Shown here one piece after another: positions 51,268-60,011 of a stretch of DNA of 64,000 nt. The notes below the pieces were generated by a model, which saw only the letters and a list, made by a program, of their open reading frames with translations, had not been told where the DNA came from and searched no databases. A program made the position numbers and the translations under genes. The stretch's first letter is position 1. Each line of letters begins with the position of its first letter. The DNA comes from Parachitinimonas caeni (GTDB lineage: Bacteria > Pseudomonadota > Gammaproteobacteria > Burkholderiales > Chitinimonadaceae), in NCBI RefSeq assembly GCF_030129945.1, contig NZ_JARRAF010000001.1, positions 1 through 64,000 on the forward strand. Reading direction: 5' to 3'.

Positions 51268-51381
51268 CGAGCGCCAGCGAGACCCCCTCGCGGGGCGAGG
51301 GCGGGGGGAGTGGGGTTCAATCAGGACACACGGCAGAAGCCCGACAGTTGCCTGCCTCACCAAGCTTTGCTTGGTGCGCTC
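51268..51381 (+). repeat. Direct repeat, copy 1 (ddl-ftsQ spacer)
   Basis: 114 bp, identical to copy 2 except for four substitutions and no gaps. It contains a GC block with CCCCCTCGC-GGGGCGAGGG, which can pair, and the hairpin CACCAAGC-TTT-GCTTGGTG (51358-51376). Composition is typical of dispersed intergenic repeats of high-GC proteobacteria. Confidence 0.85.
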
Positions 51382-51411
51382 CACTGGGAATGAACAGCGG
51401 ACGCCACGCCA

Positions 51412-51525
51412 CGAGCGCCAGCGAGGCCCCCTCGCAGGGCGAGGGCGAGGGGAGTGGGGTTCAATCAGGACACACGGCAGAAGCCCGCCAGTTGCCTGCC
51501 TCACCAAGCTTTGCTTGGTGCGCTC
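51412..51525 (+). repeat. Direct repeat, copy 2 (ddl-ftsQ spacer)
   Basis: 114 bp, second copy 144 bases downstream of the first, separated from it by 30 unique bases. The same hairpin is at 51502-51520. It ends 31 bases before the ftsQ start. Confidence 0.85.
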
Positions 51526-51555
51526 TGCGGGCCATCGCACAAGGGGAGATCAGCC

Positions 51556-52281
51556 GTGTGGGATAAGCCCCAGTTCCTGCTCTGGCTGGCCAACCTGCTG
51601 ACCGGCTTTGCCGTCCTGCTGTTGCTGTATGCGGCTTTGTTCGTTGCCGTGCATTCGCCGCTATTCCCCGTCCGCAAGATTCAGGTTGACGGGCAACTCA
51701 GCCACATCACGCGGGAGCAGCTGCAGTATGTGATTCGCAACGAGTTGAAAGGCACGTTCTTTACGCTGGACCTCGACAAAACCCGGCAGGCTTTCGAGAA
51801 GCTACCCTGGGTCCGCCAAGTGTCGGTACGTCGTCGCTGGCCTGACCGGCTGGAAGTGACGATGGAAGAGCATGTGGCCTTGGCCCGCTGGGGTTCGGTC
51901 AGCCTGCTCAATACCTTTGGTGAGCGTTTCGACGCCGCCAGCAATGACCCCCTGCCCGTGCTGGAGGGGCCGGACGGCAGCGAGAAGGATCTGGCTGCGG
52001 GCTACATCAATTTCAAGGAGCAGCTGGCCCCGATCAAGCTGCAACCCACCCATGTCTGGCTGTCGGCGCGGCGCGCCTGGCGGCTGGAGCTGGATAAACA
52101 ACTGGTACTGGAAGTAGGTCGCGATAACGCGGAAACCCGCGTCAAGAAATTTGTGCTGGCCTACCCCAACACCCTGGCAGTGATGAACCGCACTGTCGAT
52201 TACGTTGATTTGCGTTACCCGAACGGCTTTGCGGTCCGCCTGCCGGACTTCGTACCACCCAAGCCGAAAAAGACAGGGTAA
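51556..52281 (+). CDS. ftsQ: Cell division protein FtsQ
   Basis: 241 residues from the GTG at 51556 (WDKPQFLLWLANLL follows), with AGGGGAG about 8 bases upstream. One membrane segment (about 8-33), then the POTRA domain (about 38-108: FPVRKIQVDGQLSHITREQLQYVI, TFFTLDLDKTRQAFEKLPWVRQVSVRRRWPDRLEVTMEEH) and the FtsQ beta domain. It links FtsL/FtsB to the early divisome. An in-frame extension to 51454 would encode repeat sequence and is rejected. Because of the repeat-bearing spacer it is not coupled to ddl. Confidence 0.93.
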   Translation: MWDKPQFLLWLANLLTGFAVLLLLYAALFVAVHSPLFPVRKIQVDGQLSHITREQLQYVIRNELKGTFFTLDLDKTRQAFEKLPWVRQVSVRRRWPDRLEVTMEEHVALARWGSVSLLNTFGERFDAASNDPLPVLEGPDGSEKDLAAGYINFKEQLAPIKLQPTHVWLSARRAWRLELDKQLVLEVGRDNAETRVKKFVLAYPNTLAVMNRTVDYVDLRYPNGFAVRLPDFVPPKPKKTG

Positions 52282-52336
52282 CCGAGATGAACCGGATTGC
52301 CGGCAACGGCGCAGCAAAGAAGCTGGAGAATTGGTC

Positions 52337-53575
52337 GTGAGTAAACCCAAGGAAAACAAGAACCTGCTGGTTGGGCTCGATATCGGCACGTCGAAGATCG
52401 TCGCGCTGGTAGCCGAGATTCTGCCTGACGGCCGGCTCGAAATCGTCGGCCTCGGCCAGGCGCCTTCCAAGGGCCTGAAGAAGGGCGTGGTCGTCAATAT
52501 CGAATCCACCGTTGGTGCCATCCAGCGCGCGTTGGAAGAAGCCGAACTGATGGCGGATTGCAAGATTCGCGAAGTGCTGACCGGCATTGCTGGCAGCCAT
52601 ATCCGCAGCTTCAATTCGCACGGCATGGTGGCCATCAAGGACAAGGAAGTCACCCAGGCCGATGTGGACCGGGTGATTGAAACCGCCCGTGCCGTCAACA
52701 TCCCGTCCGAGCATCAGATCCTGCACATCCTGACCCAGGAATTCATCATCGATGGTCAGGAAGACGTGCGCGAGCCACTGGGCATGAGTGGCGTACGGCT
52801 GGAAGTCAAAGTACACATCGTCACGGGTGCCATCAGTGCCGCCCAGAACATCACCAAATGTGTCCGCCGTTGCGGGCTGGAGATGACCGATCTGATCCTG
52901 CAGCCGCTCGCGTCGGCGACTGCAGTTCTGTCGGAAGACGAAAAGGATCTGGGCGTCTGCCTGATCGACATCGGTGGCGGTACCACCGATATCGCCGTGT
53001 TCTCGGAAGGCGCCATCCGCCATACCGCCGTGATCCCGATCGCTGGCGACCAGATCACCAACGATATCGCGATGGCCTTGCGCACCCCCACCAAGGAAGC
53101 CGAAGACATCAAGCGCGCCCACGGCGTGGCCTTGCGTCAGCTGGCTGACCCACAACAGCTGCTGGAAGTGCCTGGTGTTGGCGATCGCGGCCCGCGTCAG
53201 CTATCGCGCCAAACCCTGGCCGAGGTGATCGAGCCTCGGGTGGAGGAGTTGTACTCGCTGGTGCAGGCTGAACTGCGCCGCTCTGGTTTCGAAGAACGCC
53301 TGTCATCGGGGATCGTCATCACCGGCGGATCGGCGCAAATGCAAGGCATGGTGGAACTGGGAGAAGAGGTCTTCCACATGCCGGTCCGGCTGGGTGTGCC
53401 GCAGTACGTGGGCGGCCTGTCGGAAGTCGTCAAGAATCCGCGCTACTCAACGGTGGTCGGCCTGCTGCTGATCGGCAAGCAGATGATGCAACGCAGCCAG
53501 ATCGCCCGCCTGCAGGGCAATGGCATCGGCCACGTATTCGAGCGGATGCGGGCCTGGTTACAAGGTAATTTCTGA
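52337..53575 (+). CDS. ftsA: Cell division protein FtsA
   Basis: 412 residues from the GTG at 52337, with GGAG about 9 bases upstream; the longer frame overlaps ftsQ and is not homologous. Actin fold: GLDIGTSKIVALVAEI (phosphate 1), LIDIGGGTTDIAVFSEG (phosphate 2) and GIVITGGSAQMQGM (adenosine motif). The 1C domain lies between. The C terminus ERMRAWLQGNF is the amphipathic membrane-targeting helix. FtsA tethers FtsZ to the membrane. The gap of 55 bases to ftsQ has no terminator. Confidence 0.96.
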   Translation: MSKPKENKNLLVGLDIGTSKIVALVAEILPDGRLEIVGLGQAPSKGLKKGVVVNIESTVGAIQRALEEAELMADCKIREVLTGIAGSHIRSFNSHGMVAIKDKEVTQADVDRVIETARAVNIPSEHQILHILTQEFIIDGQEDVREPLGMSGVRLEVKVHIVTGAISAAQNITKCVRRCGLEMTDLILQPLASATAVLSEDEKDLGVCLIDIGGGTTDIAVFSEGAIRHTAVIPIAGDQITNDIAMALRTPTKEAEDIKRAHGVALRQLADPQQLLEVPGVGDRGPRQLSRQTLAEVIEPRVEELYSLVQAELRRSGFEERLSSGIVITGGSAQMQGMVELGEEVFHMPVRLGVPQYVGGLSEVVKNPRYSTVVGLLLIGKQMMQRSQIARLQGNGIGHVFERMRAWLQGNF

Positions 53576-53661
53576 CCCTTCTCTTCGCGCGGCCGCACCA
53601 CGAGTGCGCGACGCGACAGGAGATCGGGCAGTCGCTCTTTTCAGTTTGAAGTGTGTTTTAT

Positions 53662-53693
53662 TTCGGGCAAAGAAGTACTCATTCGGGCAAAGA
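53662..53693 (+). repeat. Duplicated 12-mer in the ftsZ leader
   Basis: TTCGGGCAAAGA occurs at 53662-53673 and again at 53682-53693, directly before the ftsZ ribosome site, in the 130-base ftsA-ftsZ gap. The second copy runs into GGAG. It may affect translation or mark a duplicated regulator site. Confidence 0.5.
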
Positions 53694-53705
53694 GGAGAAG
53701 TGCAA

Positions 53706-54872
53706 ATGGCTCTGTCGTTTGAAGTCATGCAAGACGTAGCCCCCGAGGCCATCATCAAGGTTATCGGCATCGGCGGGTGCGGTGGAAACGCGGTCGATCA
53801 CATGATCGCCTGCAATGTTCAAGGTGTTGAGTTCATCTGCGCCAACACCGATGCTCAAGCCTTGAAGCGCAACAAGGCAACCAATCTGCTGCAGATTGGC
53901 GCCGATCTGACCAAAGGCCTTGGCGCTGGCGCCAACCCGGAAGTCGGTCGCGAAGCCGCACTGGAAGATCGCGAGCGGATTGAAGACATGATCGGCGGCG
54001 CCGACATGCTGTTCATCACCGCCGGCATGGGTGGCGGTACCGGTACGGGTGCAGCACCGGTGATTGCGCAGATCGCCCGTGAAAAAGGCATTCTGACCGT
54101 GGGCGTGGTCACCCGCCCCTTTGCCTTCGAGGGCAAGCGTCAGAAGTCTGCGCAGTCGGGCATCGACGAACTATCGAAGTATGTGGATTCGCTGATCATC
54201 ATCCCCAATGACAAGCTGATGCAGGTTCTGGGTGATGATGTGTCATTCCGCGATGCCTTCAAGGCTGCCGATGATGTGTTGCGGGGTGCCGTGGCCGGTA
54301 TCGCCGAGATCATCAACTGCCCCGGTCTGGTCAATGTGGACTTCGCCGACGTCAAGGCCGTTATGACCGAGATGGGCATGGCCATGATGGGTTCGGCCTT
54401 TGCGGAAGGCGCCGACCGGGCGCGGACCGCCGCCGAGCAAGCCGTTGCCAGCCCCTTGCTCGAAGACGTCTCGCTGAATGGCGCGCGCGGCATTCTGGTG
54501 AATATCACTGCCGACCACAGCTTGAAGATGCGCGAAGTCCACGAAGTCATGGAAACCGTACGCAATTACGCAGCAGAAGACGCCAAGATCATCTTCGGCA
54601 CGGCTTTCGATGAGAACATGGGTGAACGCATTCGCGTAACGCTGGTCGCCACCGGTCTTGGCGCCAAGGAAACCAAGCCCCAGCAGAAAGCTTTCACGCT
54701 GGTCAAAACCGGTACGGATGATGTGGTCACCGAGACGGTCGATTACGAGGCACTGGATACCCCCGCCGTCTGGCGTGGTGGCCGCCGGGCACCCGTACTG
54801 ACCGAACAGGCTCGCGGTCATTCTGCTGTCGATATGGATATCCCAGCCTTCCTGCGCAAGCAGGCCGACTGA
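53706..54872 (+). CDS. ftsZ: Cell division GTPase FtsZ
   Basis: 388 residues from the ATG at 53706, preceded by AGAGGAGAAG. Tubulin-like GTPase that forms the Z ring. The GTP loop is GMGGGTGTGAAPVIAQIA (about 105-122), with GIGGCGGNAVDHM near the N terminus and the T7-loop residues in NVDFADVKAVM. The C-terminal peptide DIPAFLRKQAD, which binds FtsA and ZipA, is intact after a linker of about 50 residues. It has its own leader of 130 bases after ftsA, which could carry an extra promoter. Confidence 0.97.
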   Translation: MALSFEVMQDVAPEAIIKVIGIGGCGGNAVDHMIACNVQGVEFICANTDAQALKRNKATNLLQIGADLTKGLGAGANPEVGREAALEDRERIEDMIGGADMLFITAGMGGGTGTGAAPVIAQIAREKGILTVGVVTRPFAFEGKRQKSAQSGIDELSKYVDSLIIIPNDKLMQVLGDDVSFRDAFKAADDVLRGAVAGIAEIINCPGLVNVDFADVKAVMTEMGMAMMGSAFAEGADRARTAAEQAVASPLLEDVSLNGARGILVNITADHSLKMREVHEVMETVRNYAAEDAKIIFGTAFDENMGERIRVTLVATGLGAKETKPQQKAFTLVKTGTDDVVTETVDYEALDTPAVWRGGRRAPVLTEQARGHSAVDMDIPAFLRKQAD

Positions 54873-54894
54873 TCATGCGGCTTGCGGAACCGGC

Positions 54895-54917
54895 GGCATC
54901 AGCCCGACGCTGATGCC
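54895..54917. terminator. Hairpin after ftsZ
   Basis: A 9-bp perfect stem GGCATCAGC/GCTGATGCC with a 5-base loop, 22 bases after the ftsZ stop. There is no T run, so it may stabilise the mRNA end or attenuate rather than terminate. Confidence 0.45.
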
Positions 54918-55034
54918 CCGGCCCGCTACGCCCGCCCGCTGTTTTAGCTATCGCGGACATAGCGAGGTTCAATCCTGCGCCTGTGACCCTTGTGGCAAAA
55001 TCAGCTGTCCAAGCTTGTTGTCTGTCTACCATCC

Positions 55035-55949
55035 ATGATCCATCAAAGAACCCTGAAATCGGCGATTCGCGCTGTCGGTGTCGGCCTGCATTCGGGCGAG
55101 AAGGTTGTACTCAAGCTCTCGCCAGCCGCAGCGGATACCGGAATTGTGTTTCGTCGCTCCGACTTGCCCGAGCCGGTGGAATTCAGGGTCGGCCCCGAAC
55201 TCGTCAATGACACCCGTCTCTCCTCCACCCTGGTCAAGGATGGGGTTCGAGTCGCGACCATCGAGCATTTGATGTCCGCCTTTGCTGGCCTGGGCATCGA
55301 CAATATTCGTGTGGACGTCGATGCCTCGGAGATGCCGATCATGGATGGCAGTGCAGCTCCTTTCATCTACTTGCTGCAACAGGCAGGGATCGAAGAACAA
55401 CGGCCGCTCAAGCGCTTTATTCGGGTAAAACGGCCTATTGAGGTACAGGATGGCGACAAGTGGGTCCGTTTACTGCCCCACGATGGTTATAAGGTCACCC
55501 TGACGATTGAATTCAACCACCCTGCGTTTCGCAAATCAGCACAACAAGTAGCGCTGGACTTCGCCAATACCTCGTATATCAAGGAAGTGGCGCGCGCACG
55601 TACTTTCGGCTTTATCCACGAAGTCGAGTACATGCGCCTGAATGGTCTGGGCCGGGGCGGCAGTATGGAAAACGCCATCGTGCTGGATGAGTATCGGGTA
55701 CTGAATAGTGATGGACTGCGCTTTGAGGATGAGTTTGTACGCCACAAGGTGCTGGATGCGATTGGAGACCTCTACATCATTGGCCATCCCTTGATTGGTG
55801 CGTTTGAAGGCTTCAAATCGGGTCACGCCATGAATAACCGGCTGCTCAGAGCCCTCTTGGCCGAGCAGGATGCCTGGGAATTTGTCACGTTCAGCCGACC
55901 GGAACAGGCGCCATCGTCCTTCCATCAGCTGCAGCCGCTGGCCATCTGA
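55035..55949 (+). CDS. lpxC: UDP-3-O-acyl-GlcNAc deacetylase LpxC
   Basis: 304 residues from the ATG at 55035 ([23 protein letters not shown]), the size of E. coli LpxC (305). It catalyses the committed step of lipid A synthesis, so the cell has lipopolysaccharide. Zinc ligands are in [16 protein letters not shown] and in [11 protein letters not shown] (His and Asp); the catalytic His is in SGHAMNNR. It is the usual last gene of the cluster, here 162 bases from ftsZ. The frame opens at 54990, but conservation begins at 55035. Confidence 0.96.
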   Translation: MIHQRTLKSAIRAVGVGLHSGEKVVLKLSPAAADTGIVFRRSDLPEPVEFRVGPELVNDTRLSSTLVKDGVRVATIEHLMSAFAGLGIDNIRVDVDASEMPIMDGSAAPFIYLLQQAGIEEQRPLKRFIRVKRPIEVQDGDKWVRLLPHDGYKVTLTIEFNHPAFRKSAQQVALDFANTSYIKEVARARTFGFIHEVEYMRLNGLGRGGSMENAIVLDEYRVLNSDGLRFEDEFVRHKVLDAIGDLYIIGHPLIGAFEGFKSGHAMNNRLLRALLAEQDAWEFVTFSRPEQAPSSFHQLQPLAI

Positions 55950-55971
55950 GCGGTTCGCTGTCGAAGTCGCC

Positions 55972-56523
55972 TCAGCGCCATTTGATCGAACAGCCGATGC
56001 TGGGTGCTTGCTCGCGAGGCCCTTCTCCCAGCATGGCAATCTGCTTCATTGCCTCAAACAGCTCCCTGCGCATACCCGGTGTTGGTGGCCGTTTGCCCGC
56101 CGCATCAAATCGCCCCCGATACTGCAGACGCATATCGTTGTTGAAGCCAAAAAAATCAGGGGTGCAGATTGCACCATACGCTTTGGCTACGGCCTGGGTT
56201 TCGTCGTAGAGGTAAGGGAAGGGGAAGTCGAGGGCCTGGGCAATGGCTTTCATATAGTCGAAAGAGTCCTCGGGGTAGAGCGAGGGATCATTCGCGCTGA
56301 TGGCAACGCTCCGTACACCGTAAGCTTCCAGCTCGCGGCAGGTGACGATCAGGCGCTCACGAATCGCTTTTACAAACGGGCAGTGATTGCAGATAAACAT
56401 CACCAGCGTGCCATTCTCGCCGGCAAGTGAGGTCAGCGTATGTTGCTGGCCATCGGTACCGGGCAGAATGAAATCCGGGGCGACACGCCCAATATCACAA
56501 ACCGGGGTAGAAACACTGACCAT
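55972..56523 (-). CDS. Thioredoxin-family peroxiredoxin-like protein
   Basis: 183 residues, cytoplasmic (no signal peptide). It has the redoxin fold start GRVAPDFILPGTDGQQHTLTSL and the active-site motif FICNHCPFVKAIRERL, a C-x2-C variant (CNHC) found in a distinct family of thioredoxin-like proteins. The later blocks AISANDPSLYPEDSFDYM and YDETQAVAKAYGAICTPDFFGFN (with the cis-Pro) follow the same family. Probably a thiol peroxidase or disulfide reductase; the partner is unknown. It converges on lpxC. Confidence 0.85.
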   Translation of the reverse strand: MVSVSTPVCDIGRVAPDFILPGTDGQQHTLTSLAGENGTLVMFICNHCPFVKAIRERLIVTCRELEAYGVRSVAISANDPSLYPEDSFDYMKAIAQALDFPFPYLYDETQAVAKAYGAICTPDFFGFNNDMRLQYRGRFDAAGKRPPTPGMRRELFEAMKQIAMLGEGPREQAPSIGCSIKWR

Positions 56524-56616
56524 CGGACTCCCGTCCTCCGTGTGGGTGGTTACCCCTTCATATTAACCCGCCCGCCTGCATTGCGCTGGCGACTGGCTTT
56601 TTTCAGGTAACACGGT

Positions 56617-57348
56617 ATGTCGATTCCACGTTTCTACATTGATGCAGGACTTGCATCCGGCCAGCAGCTGGAGTTACCTGAAGACCTGGTCCGGCATGCT
56701 CAGGTGCTGCGGCTGGAGGCTGGTGACGCCCTGGTGCTTTTCAATGGCCATGGAGGGGAGTACCCGGCAACCGTAGAGGAGATGGGCAAGCGCAAGGTAC
56801 GTGTTGCCCTGGCCGAACATTGCGCGGTCAACCGGGAGTCGCCGTTCGCGCTCACTTTGATCCAGGCCCTCTCGGCCTCCGATCGCATGGACTACACCAT
56901 GCAGAAAGCCGCAGAATGTGGCGCACGTTGCGTTCAGCCGATCTGGTCGGAATATTGCTCGGTCAAATTGCATGGCGAACGGGCTGACAAGCGTCTGCAG
57001 CATTGGCAGCAGGTGGCCGTATCGGCTTGCGAACAATGCGGCCGGACGGCCGTGCCGGTCATCAAGCCTCTGCAGAAGTTTGATGACGCCATCGTCAATG
57101 CAGACCCCTGCGGTTTGCGTCTACTGCTATCCCCAATGGGTGCGCGCAAGCTTGATCAGCTCCCGCCAACGGCCAGTGGCGCAACGGTGCTGATTGGTCC
57201 AGAGGGCGGCTTCAGTGCGGCAGAAGAGCAAAGAGCGATTGATGCGGGCTTCACGCCCTTATGGCTCGGCCCTCGCCTGTTCAGAACTGAAACCGTAGCG
57301 CCGGTCATCTCGGCACTGCTACAGGCACGCTACGGAGATCTGTGCTGA
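56617..57348 (+). CDS. rsmE: 16S rRNA (uracil-1498-N3)-methyltransferase RsmE
   Basis: 243 residues. An N-terminal PUA-like domain (about 1-70, RFYIDAGLASGQQLELPEDLVRHAQVLRL) and a C-terminal SPOUT knot domain. The SAM-binding knot shows LIGPEGGFSAAEEQRAIDAGF and LGPRLFRTETVAPVI, both diagnostic for RsmE. It methylates N3 of U1498 in 16S rRNA. It converges on the DMT transporter 8 bases away. Confidence 0.95.
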   Translation: MSIPRFYIDAGLASGQQLELPEDLVRHAQVLRLEAGDALVLFNGHGGEYPATVEEMGKRKVRVALAEHCAVNRESPFALTLIQALSASDRMDYTMQKAAECGARCVQPIWSEYCSVKLHGERADKRLQHWQQVAVSACEQCGRTAVPVIKPLQKFDDAIVNADPCGLRLLLSPMGARKLDQLPPTASGATVLIGPEGGFSAAEEQRAIDAGFTPLWLGPRLFRTETVAPVISALLQARYGDLC

Positions 57349-57356
57349 GTCGCGGG

Positions 57357-58229
57357 TCAGCGTCGGCGCTTAAGCCAGAGGGGTAGTTGATGAACCGCCA
57401 GACCCGCCAGGATCACCAGCGACCCCTGCCAGACATGCGGCTCAACGCTCTCACCATTCAGCACATGCCCCAGCCAAAGCGCCGTCACGGGAGTAATCAG
57501 CGTAATCAGCGCAACATGGCTGGTCGGTAGCCGCTGGATCAGCAGGAAGTACAGGCTCATGGCCAACACCGATCCAACAGAAGCCAGATAGACCACGGCC
57601 CAGATGCCGCGTGCCGATACGGCTTGTGGCAATTGGCGATCAAACAACAACCAGACCAGCCCGCTACCCACAGCAGAAACCAGCAAAGCCCCAGCCGCTG
57701 TCGCCATTGGCGGTACTTCACTGCCGTATTTTTTGGTCAGCACCGCCCCTAACGCTTGCAGTACCACACCGGCCAACACCGCCAGAATCGCCAACACCCC
57801 GCCATGCCCGATCGATAGACGGCCAGAAAAGATCAGCCATAGGCCCAGCAGGGCTAAGCCAATGCCGACAAGCTCCCCACGCCCAGGACGCTCCCCAACG
57901 ATCAGGCTGGCCAATAACGCCGTCACCAAGGGTGACAGGCCATAAAGTACCGCAATCAAGCCAGATGACACGCTCTGTGCAGCCCAATACGTGCATAGCA
58001 TGGAGCTGACCATCGCCCCGCCGGCAATCAGATAGTTGCGCCAGGCAGCCCGCCCCATTGGAAACGACCGCCCAAGCAGGAACAAGGCCAGCACGGCAAA
58101 CAGCGTACCTAACGCCATTCTTCCGACCAGCGCACTCATGAAGGACATTCCCCCGACACTCCAGCTAATCGCCAGTGCCGTGGTAGACCATATAAACACC
58201 ACTGCCGGATAAGCAAGGCTGGTTGGCAT
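57357..58229 (-). CDS. EamA/DMT-superfamily transporter
   Basis: 290 residues with about ten membrane helices in two EamA repeats (about 10-135 and 150-280). Features include PAVVFIWSTTALAISWSVGG at the start, YGLSPLVTALLASLIVGERPGRGELVGIGLALLGLWL ending the first repeat and LITPVTALWLGHVLNGESVE in the second. Such proteins export amino acids or other metabolites; the substrate cannot be told. Its ATG shares one base with the stop of the acetyltransferase gene (TGATG), so the two are coupled. Confidence 0.9.
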   Translation of the reverse strand: MPTSLAYPAVVFIWSTTALAISWSVGGMSFMSALVGRMALGTLFAVLALFLLGRSFPMGRAAWRNYLIAGGAMVSSMLCTYWAAQSVSSGLIAVLYGLSPLVTALLASLIVGERPGRGELVGIGLALLGLWLIFSGRLSIGHGGVLAILAVLAGVVLQALGAVLTKKYGSEVPPMATAAGALLVSAVGSGLVWLLFDRQLPQAVSARGIWAVVYLASVGSVLAMSLYFLLIQRLPTSHVALITLITPVTALWLGHVLNGESVEPHVWQGSLVILAGLAVHQLPLWLKRRR

Positions 58230-58741
58230 CAGAGACGTTTTTCCAGAATGACGGTTTCAGCCAGAAACTGCAGTTCCTGACGACGCTCGCCGGTATCCAC
58301 AAAACCCATGCGATACCAGAACGGAAAGGCCGGCAAATTGGTGGCGATGACCCCGGCACGTATCCATTCCATACCGGGCCAATCGCGCACCAGGGCTTCA
58401 ATCTGCTGGTAGATCTGGCGCCCAACCCCTCGGCCTTGCCAGGATTCCACCACTAGCAGCAGACCGATGGTGCTCTGCTCGGGATAACGCCAGCCACGCA
58501 GGATCTGGCAAAACCCTATAACTTCCTGCTCACAATAAATGATGAAGTTGAAGGCATCCGCCAGGGTAAAACCTTGGGGCAAATTATCCAGACCAAACCA
58601 GCCGCAGACTTCTGCCTGATCAGGCAGACGACCCTCTGTCAGCCGCCAATAGGCAGGCGTTGATCGGCACACCGTCATGACATCCGAAATATCATCAGCA
58701 GTTGGGGTGAACACCCGCTTCCACTGCAAAGTTACATCCAT
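58229..58741 (-). CDS. GNAT-family N-acetyltransferase
   Basis: 170 residues from the ATG at 58741. Helices and strands of the GNAT fold are visible, with EQEVIGFCQILRGWRYPEQSTIGLLLVVESWQGRGVGRQIYQQIEALV carrying the acetyl-CoA loop Q-G-R-G-V-G, and FPFWYRMGFVDTGERR at the end. The nine codons upstream to 58768 lie in the terminator of ccsB and are excluded. The substrate is unknown. Being coupled to an exporter gene suggests acetylation of a compound that is then pumped out. Confidence 0.85.
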   Translation of the reverse strand: MDVTLQWKRVFTPTADDISDVMTVCRSTPAYWRLTEGRLPDQAEVCGWFGLDNLPQGFTLADAFNFIIYCEQEVIGFCQILRGWRYPEQSTIGLLLVVESWQGRGVGRQIYQQIEALVRDWPGMEWIRAGVIATNLPAFPFWYRMGFVDTGERRQELQFLAETVILEKRL

Positions 58742-58753
58742 AGTCTTCTCAAA

Positions 58754-58783
58754 AACCAAACCGGCCAAGCAAAGCTTGGCCGG
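58754..58783 (-). terminator. Terminator downstream of ccsB
   Basis: A 10-bp perfect stem CCGGCCAAGC/GCTTGGCCGG with a 3-base loop (58761-58783), followed on the minus strand by a T-rich tail (TTTGGTTTTT). It ends the resB-ccsB transcript just before the acetyltransferase gene. Confidence 0.85.
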
Positions 58784-58851
58784 CGTATTCAGTGCATTCC
58801 TAGGCTCCCGGCTCTATACCGCCAGATCCACATGCTGTTTGGAAAAGATGG

Positions 58852-60006
58852 CTACAGCGTGCCATAGGAATGCAAACCCGACAGGAACATATTGACGCCA
58901 AGGAATGCAAAAGTCGTGACCAGCAAGCCAAGCACCGCCCACCATGCCAGCACATTGCCACGCCAGCCCTTCACCAGACGCAAGTGCAACCAGACTGCGT
59001 AATTGAGCCAGACAATCAAGGCCCAGGTTTCCTTAGGGTCCCACGACCAGTACCCACCCCAGGCGTCAGCAGCCCACATCGCACCTAACACCGTCGCAAT
59101 GGTAAAGAACAGGAAGCCGACGGCAATCGCCCGATACATGACCTCACCCAGCAGATCGTAGCTAGGTAAGCGGCTGGCCAGAATGCCACGAGACACCAGC
59201 AGCTGCGCCACTCCAAGCATCGCAGCCAGCGAGAAGGCGCCATAGCCGACAAAGTTGGCAGGGACGTGAATCTTCATCCACCAGGATTGCAGTGCCGGGA
59301 TCAAAGGCTGTATTTCATGCGCTCTCCGATCAAAGCTGTACCAAAGGATGAAACCAACTGCCGCCGTAATGATCGGCAAAACAAAAGCGCCCATACGACG
59401 AGTGGCGAACTTCTGTTCGTAGTACAGATACATCAGCGCTGTGATCAGACAGAACAGGATGAATACTTCATACAGATTTGAGACCGGAATATGGCCGACA
59501 TCGGCACCAATCAAATAACTCTCATACCAGCGAACCAGCTTTGCCACCAGCGCTGCAGCCGCTGCAGACCATGTCAGACCCGTCCCCACCAGATCAGCCG
59601 TCGCTGAACGGGTCGCCAGTCCCAGCCAATACAACAAGGTGGCCAACACAAACAGCACACACATCCACATCACGGCCGACTGACTGGCAAGCAGGTACTT
59701 CAACCAGAAAACCTGACCTGCTCTGGCCAAATCCCCTTGATAGAGCTGGGTGGCACCGAGCGCCAGCAGCCCGCACACGACCATGAACTGGCGTGCAGGC
59801 CGCCAGAAACAACCAAAGGCCACCACCGCGATGCCACTACCGAGCAGGATGGCCTGTTCGTAGTAGTCCATCTTGGTACCGAGCTTCTGCCAAGCCAGCA
59901 CCATTACCACGAGCACCAGCAACCCAAAGACAATGTCCGAAGCGCGAATGGACCACCCTTGGGCCTCGACCCCGACATCCAACGTAGTTGAGGAATCCTG
60001 TTGCAT
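58852..60006 (-). CDS. ccsB: Cytochrome c biogenesis protein CcsB (CcsA/ResC type)
   Basis: 384 residues from the ATG at 60006, which has AGGAG 8 bases upstream; a GTG three codons earlier overlaps the resB stop. Eight or so membrane helices. The heme-handling WWD motif is visible as WGGYWSWDPKETWALIVWLNYA near residue 310, with conserved His residues on flanking helices (KIHVPANFVGYGAFSL and AVWLHLR). With ResB it forms the system II heme lyase that carries heme out and attaches it to apocytochrome CxxCH. The partner cytochrome c4 is the next gene upstream of resB. Confidence 0.93.
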   Translation of the reverse strand: MQQDSSTTLDVGVEAQGWSIRASDIVFGLLVLVVMVLAWQKLGTKMDYYEQAILLGSGIAVVAFGCFWRPARQFMVVCGLLALGATQLYQGDLARAGQVFWLKYLLASQSAVMWMCVLFVLATLLYWLGLATRSATADLVGTGLTWSAAAAALVAKLVRWYESYLIGADVGHIPVSNLYEVFILFCLITALMYLYYEQKFATRRMGAFVLPIITAAVGFILWYSFDRRAHEIQPLIPALQSWWMKIHVPANFVGYGAFSLAAMLGVAQLLVSRGILASRLPSYDLLGEVMYRAIAVGFLFFTIATVLGAMWAADAWGGYWSWDPKETWALIVWLNYAVWLHLRLVKGWRGNVLAWWAVLGLLVTTFAFLGVNMFLSGLHSYGTL

Positions 60007-60011
60007 TGCAA

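Larger units (their letters stand above)
51062..51555. other. Inserted repeat-bearing spacer between ddl and ftsQ
   Basis: About 495 bases where related clusters have overlap or a few bases. It contains two 114-bp direct repeats (51268-51381 and 51412-51525) and no terminator with a T run. A GTG-started frame (51072-51566, 164 codons, AGGA 6-9 bases upstream) stays open through both repeats because their spacing (144) is a multiple of three. Its product is Ser/Ala/Gly-rich and low in complexity and resembles no protein family, so I do not call it a gene. The first 195 bases match nothing else seen here. Confidence 0.7.

Noticed and set aside
51019-51540. Minus-strand frame over the ddl-ftsQ insert
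   Set aside because: Open in both directions because the repeat lacks stops; the product is Arg/Pro-rich and resembles no family.
51454-51555. Longer in-frame start for ftsQ
   Set aside because: These codons are repeat DNA; FtsQ homology and a good ribosome site point to the GTG at 51556.
52205-52336. Upstream start for ftsA inside ftsQ
   Set aside because: The codons overlap ftsQ in another frame and are not FtsA-like; the GTG at 52337 has a ribosome site.
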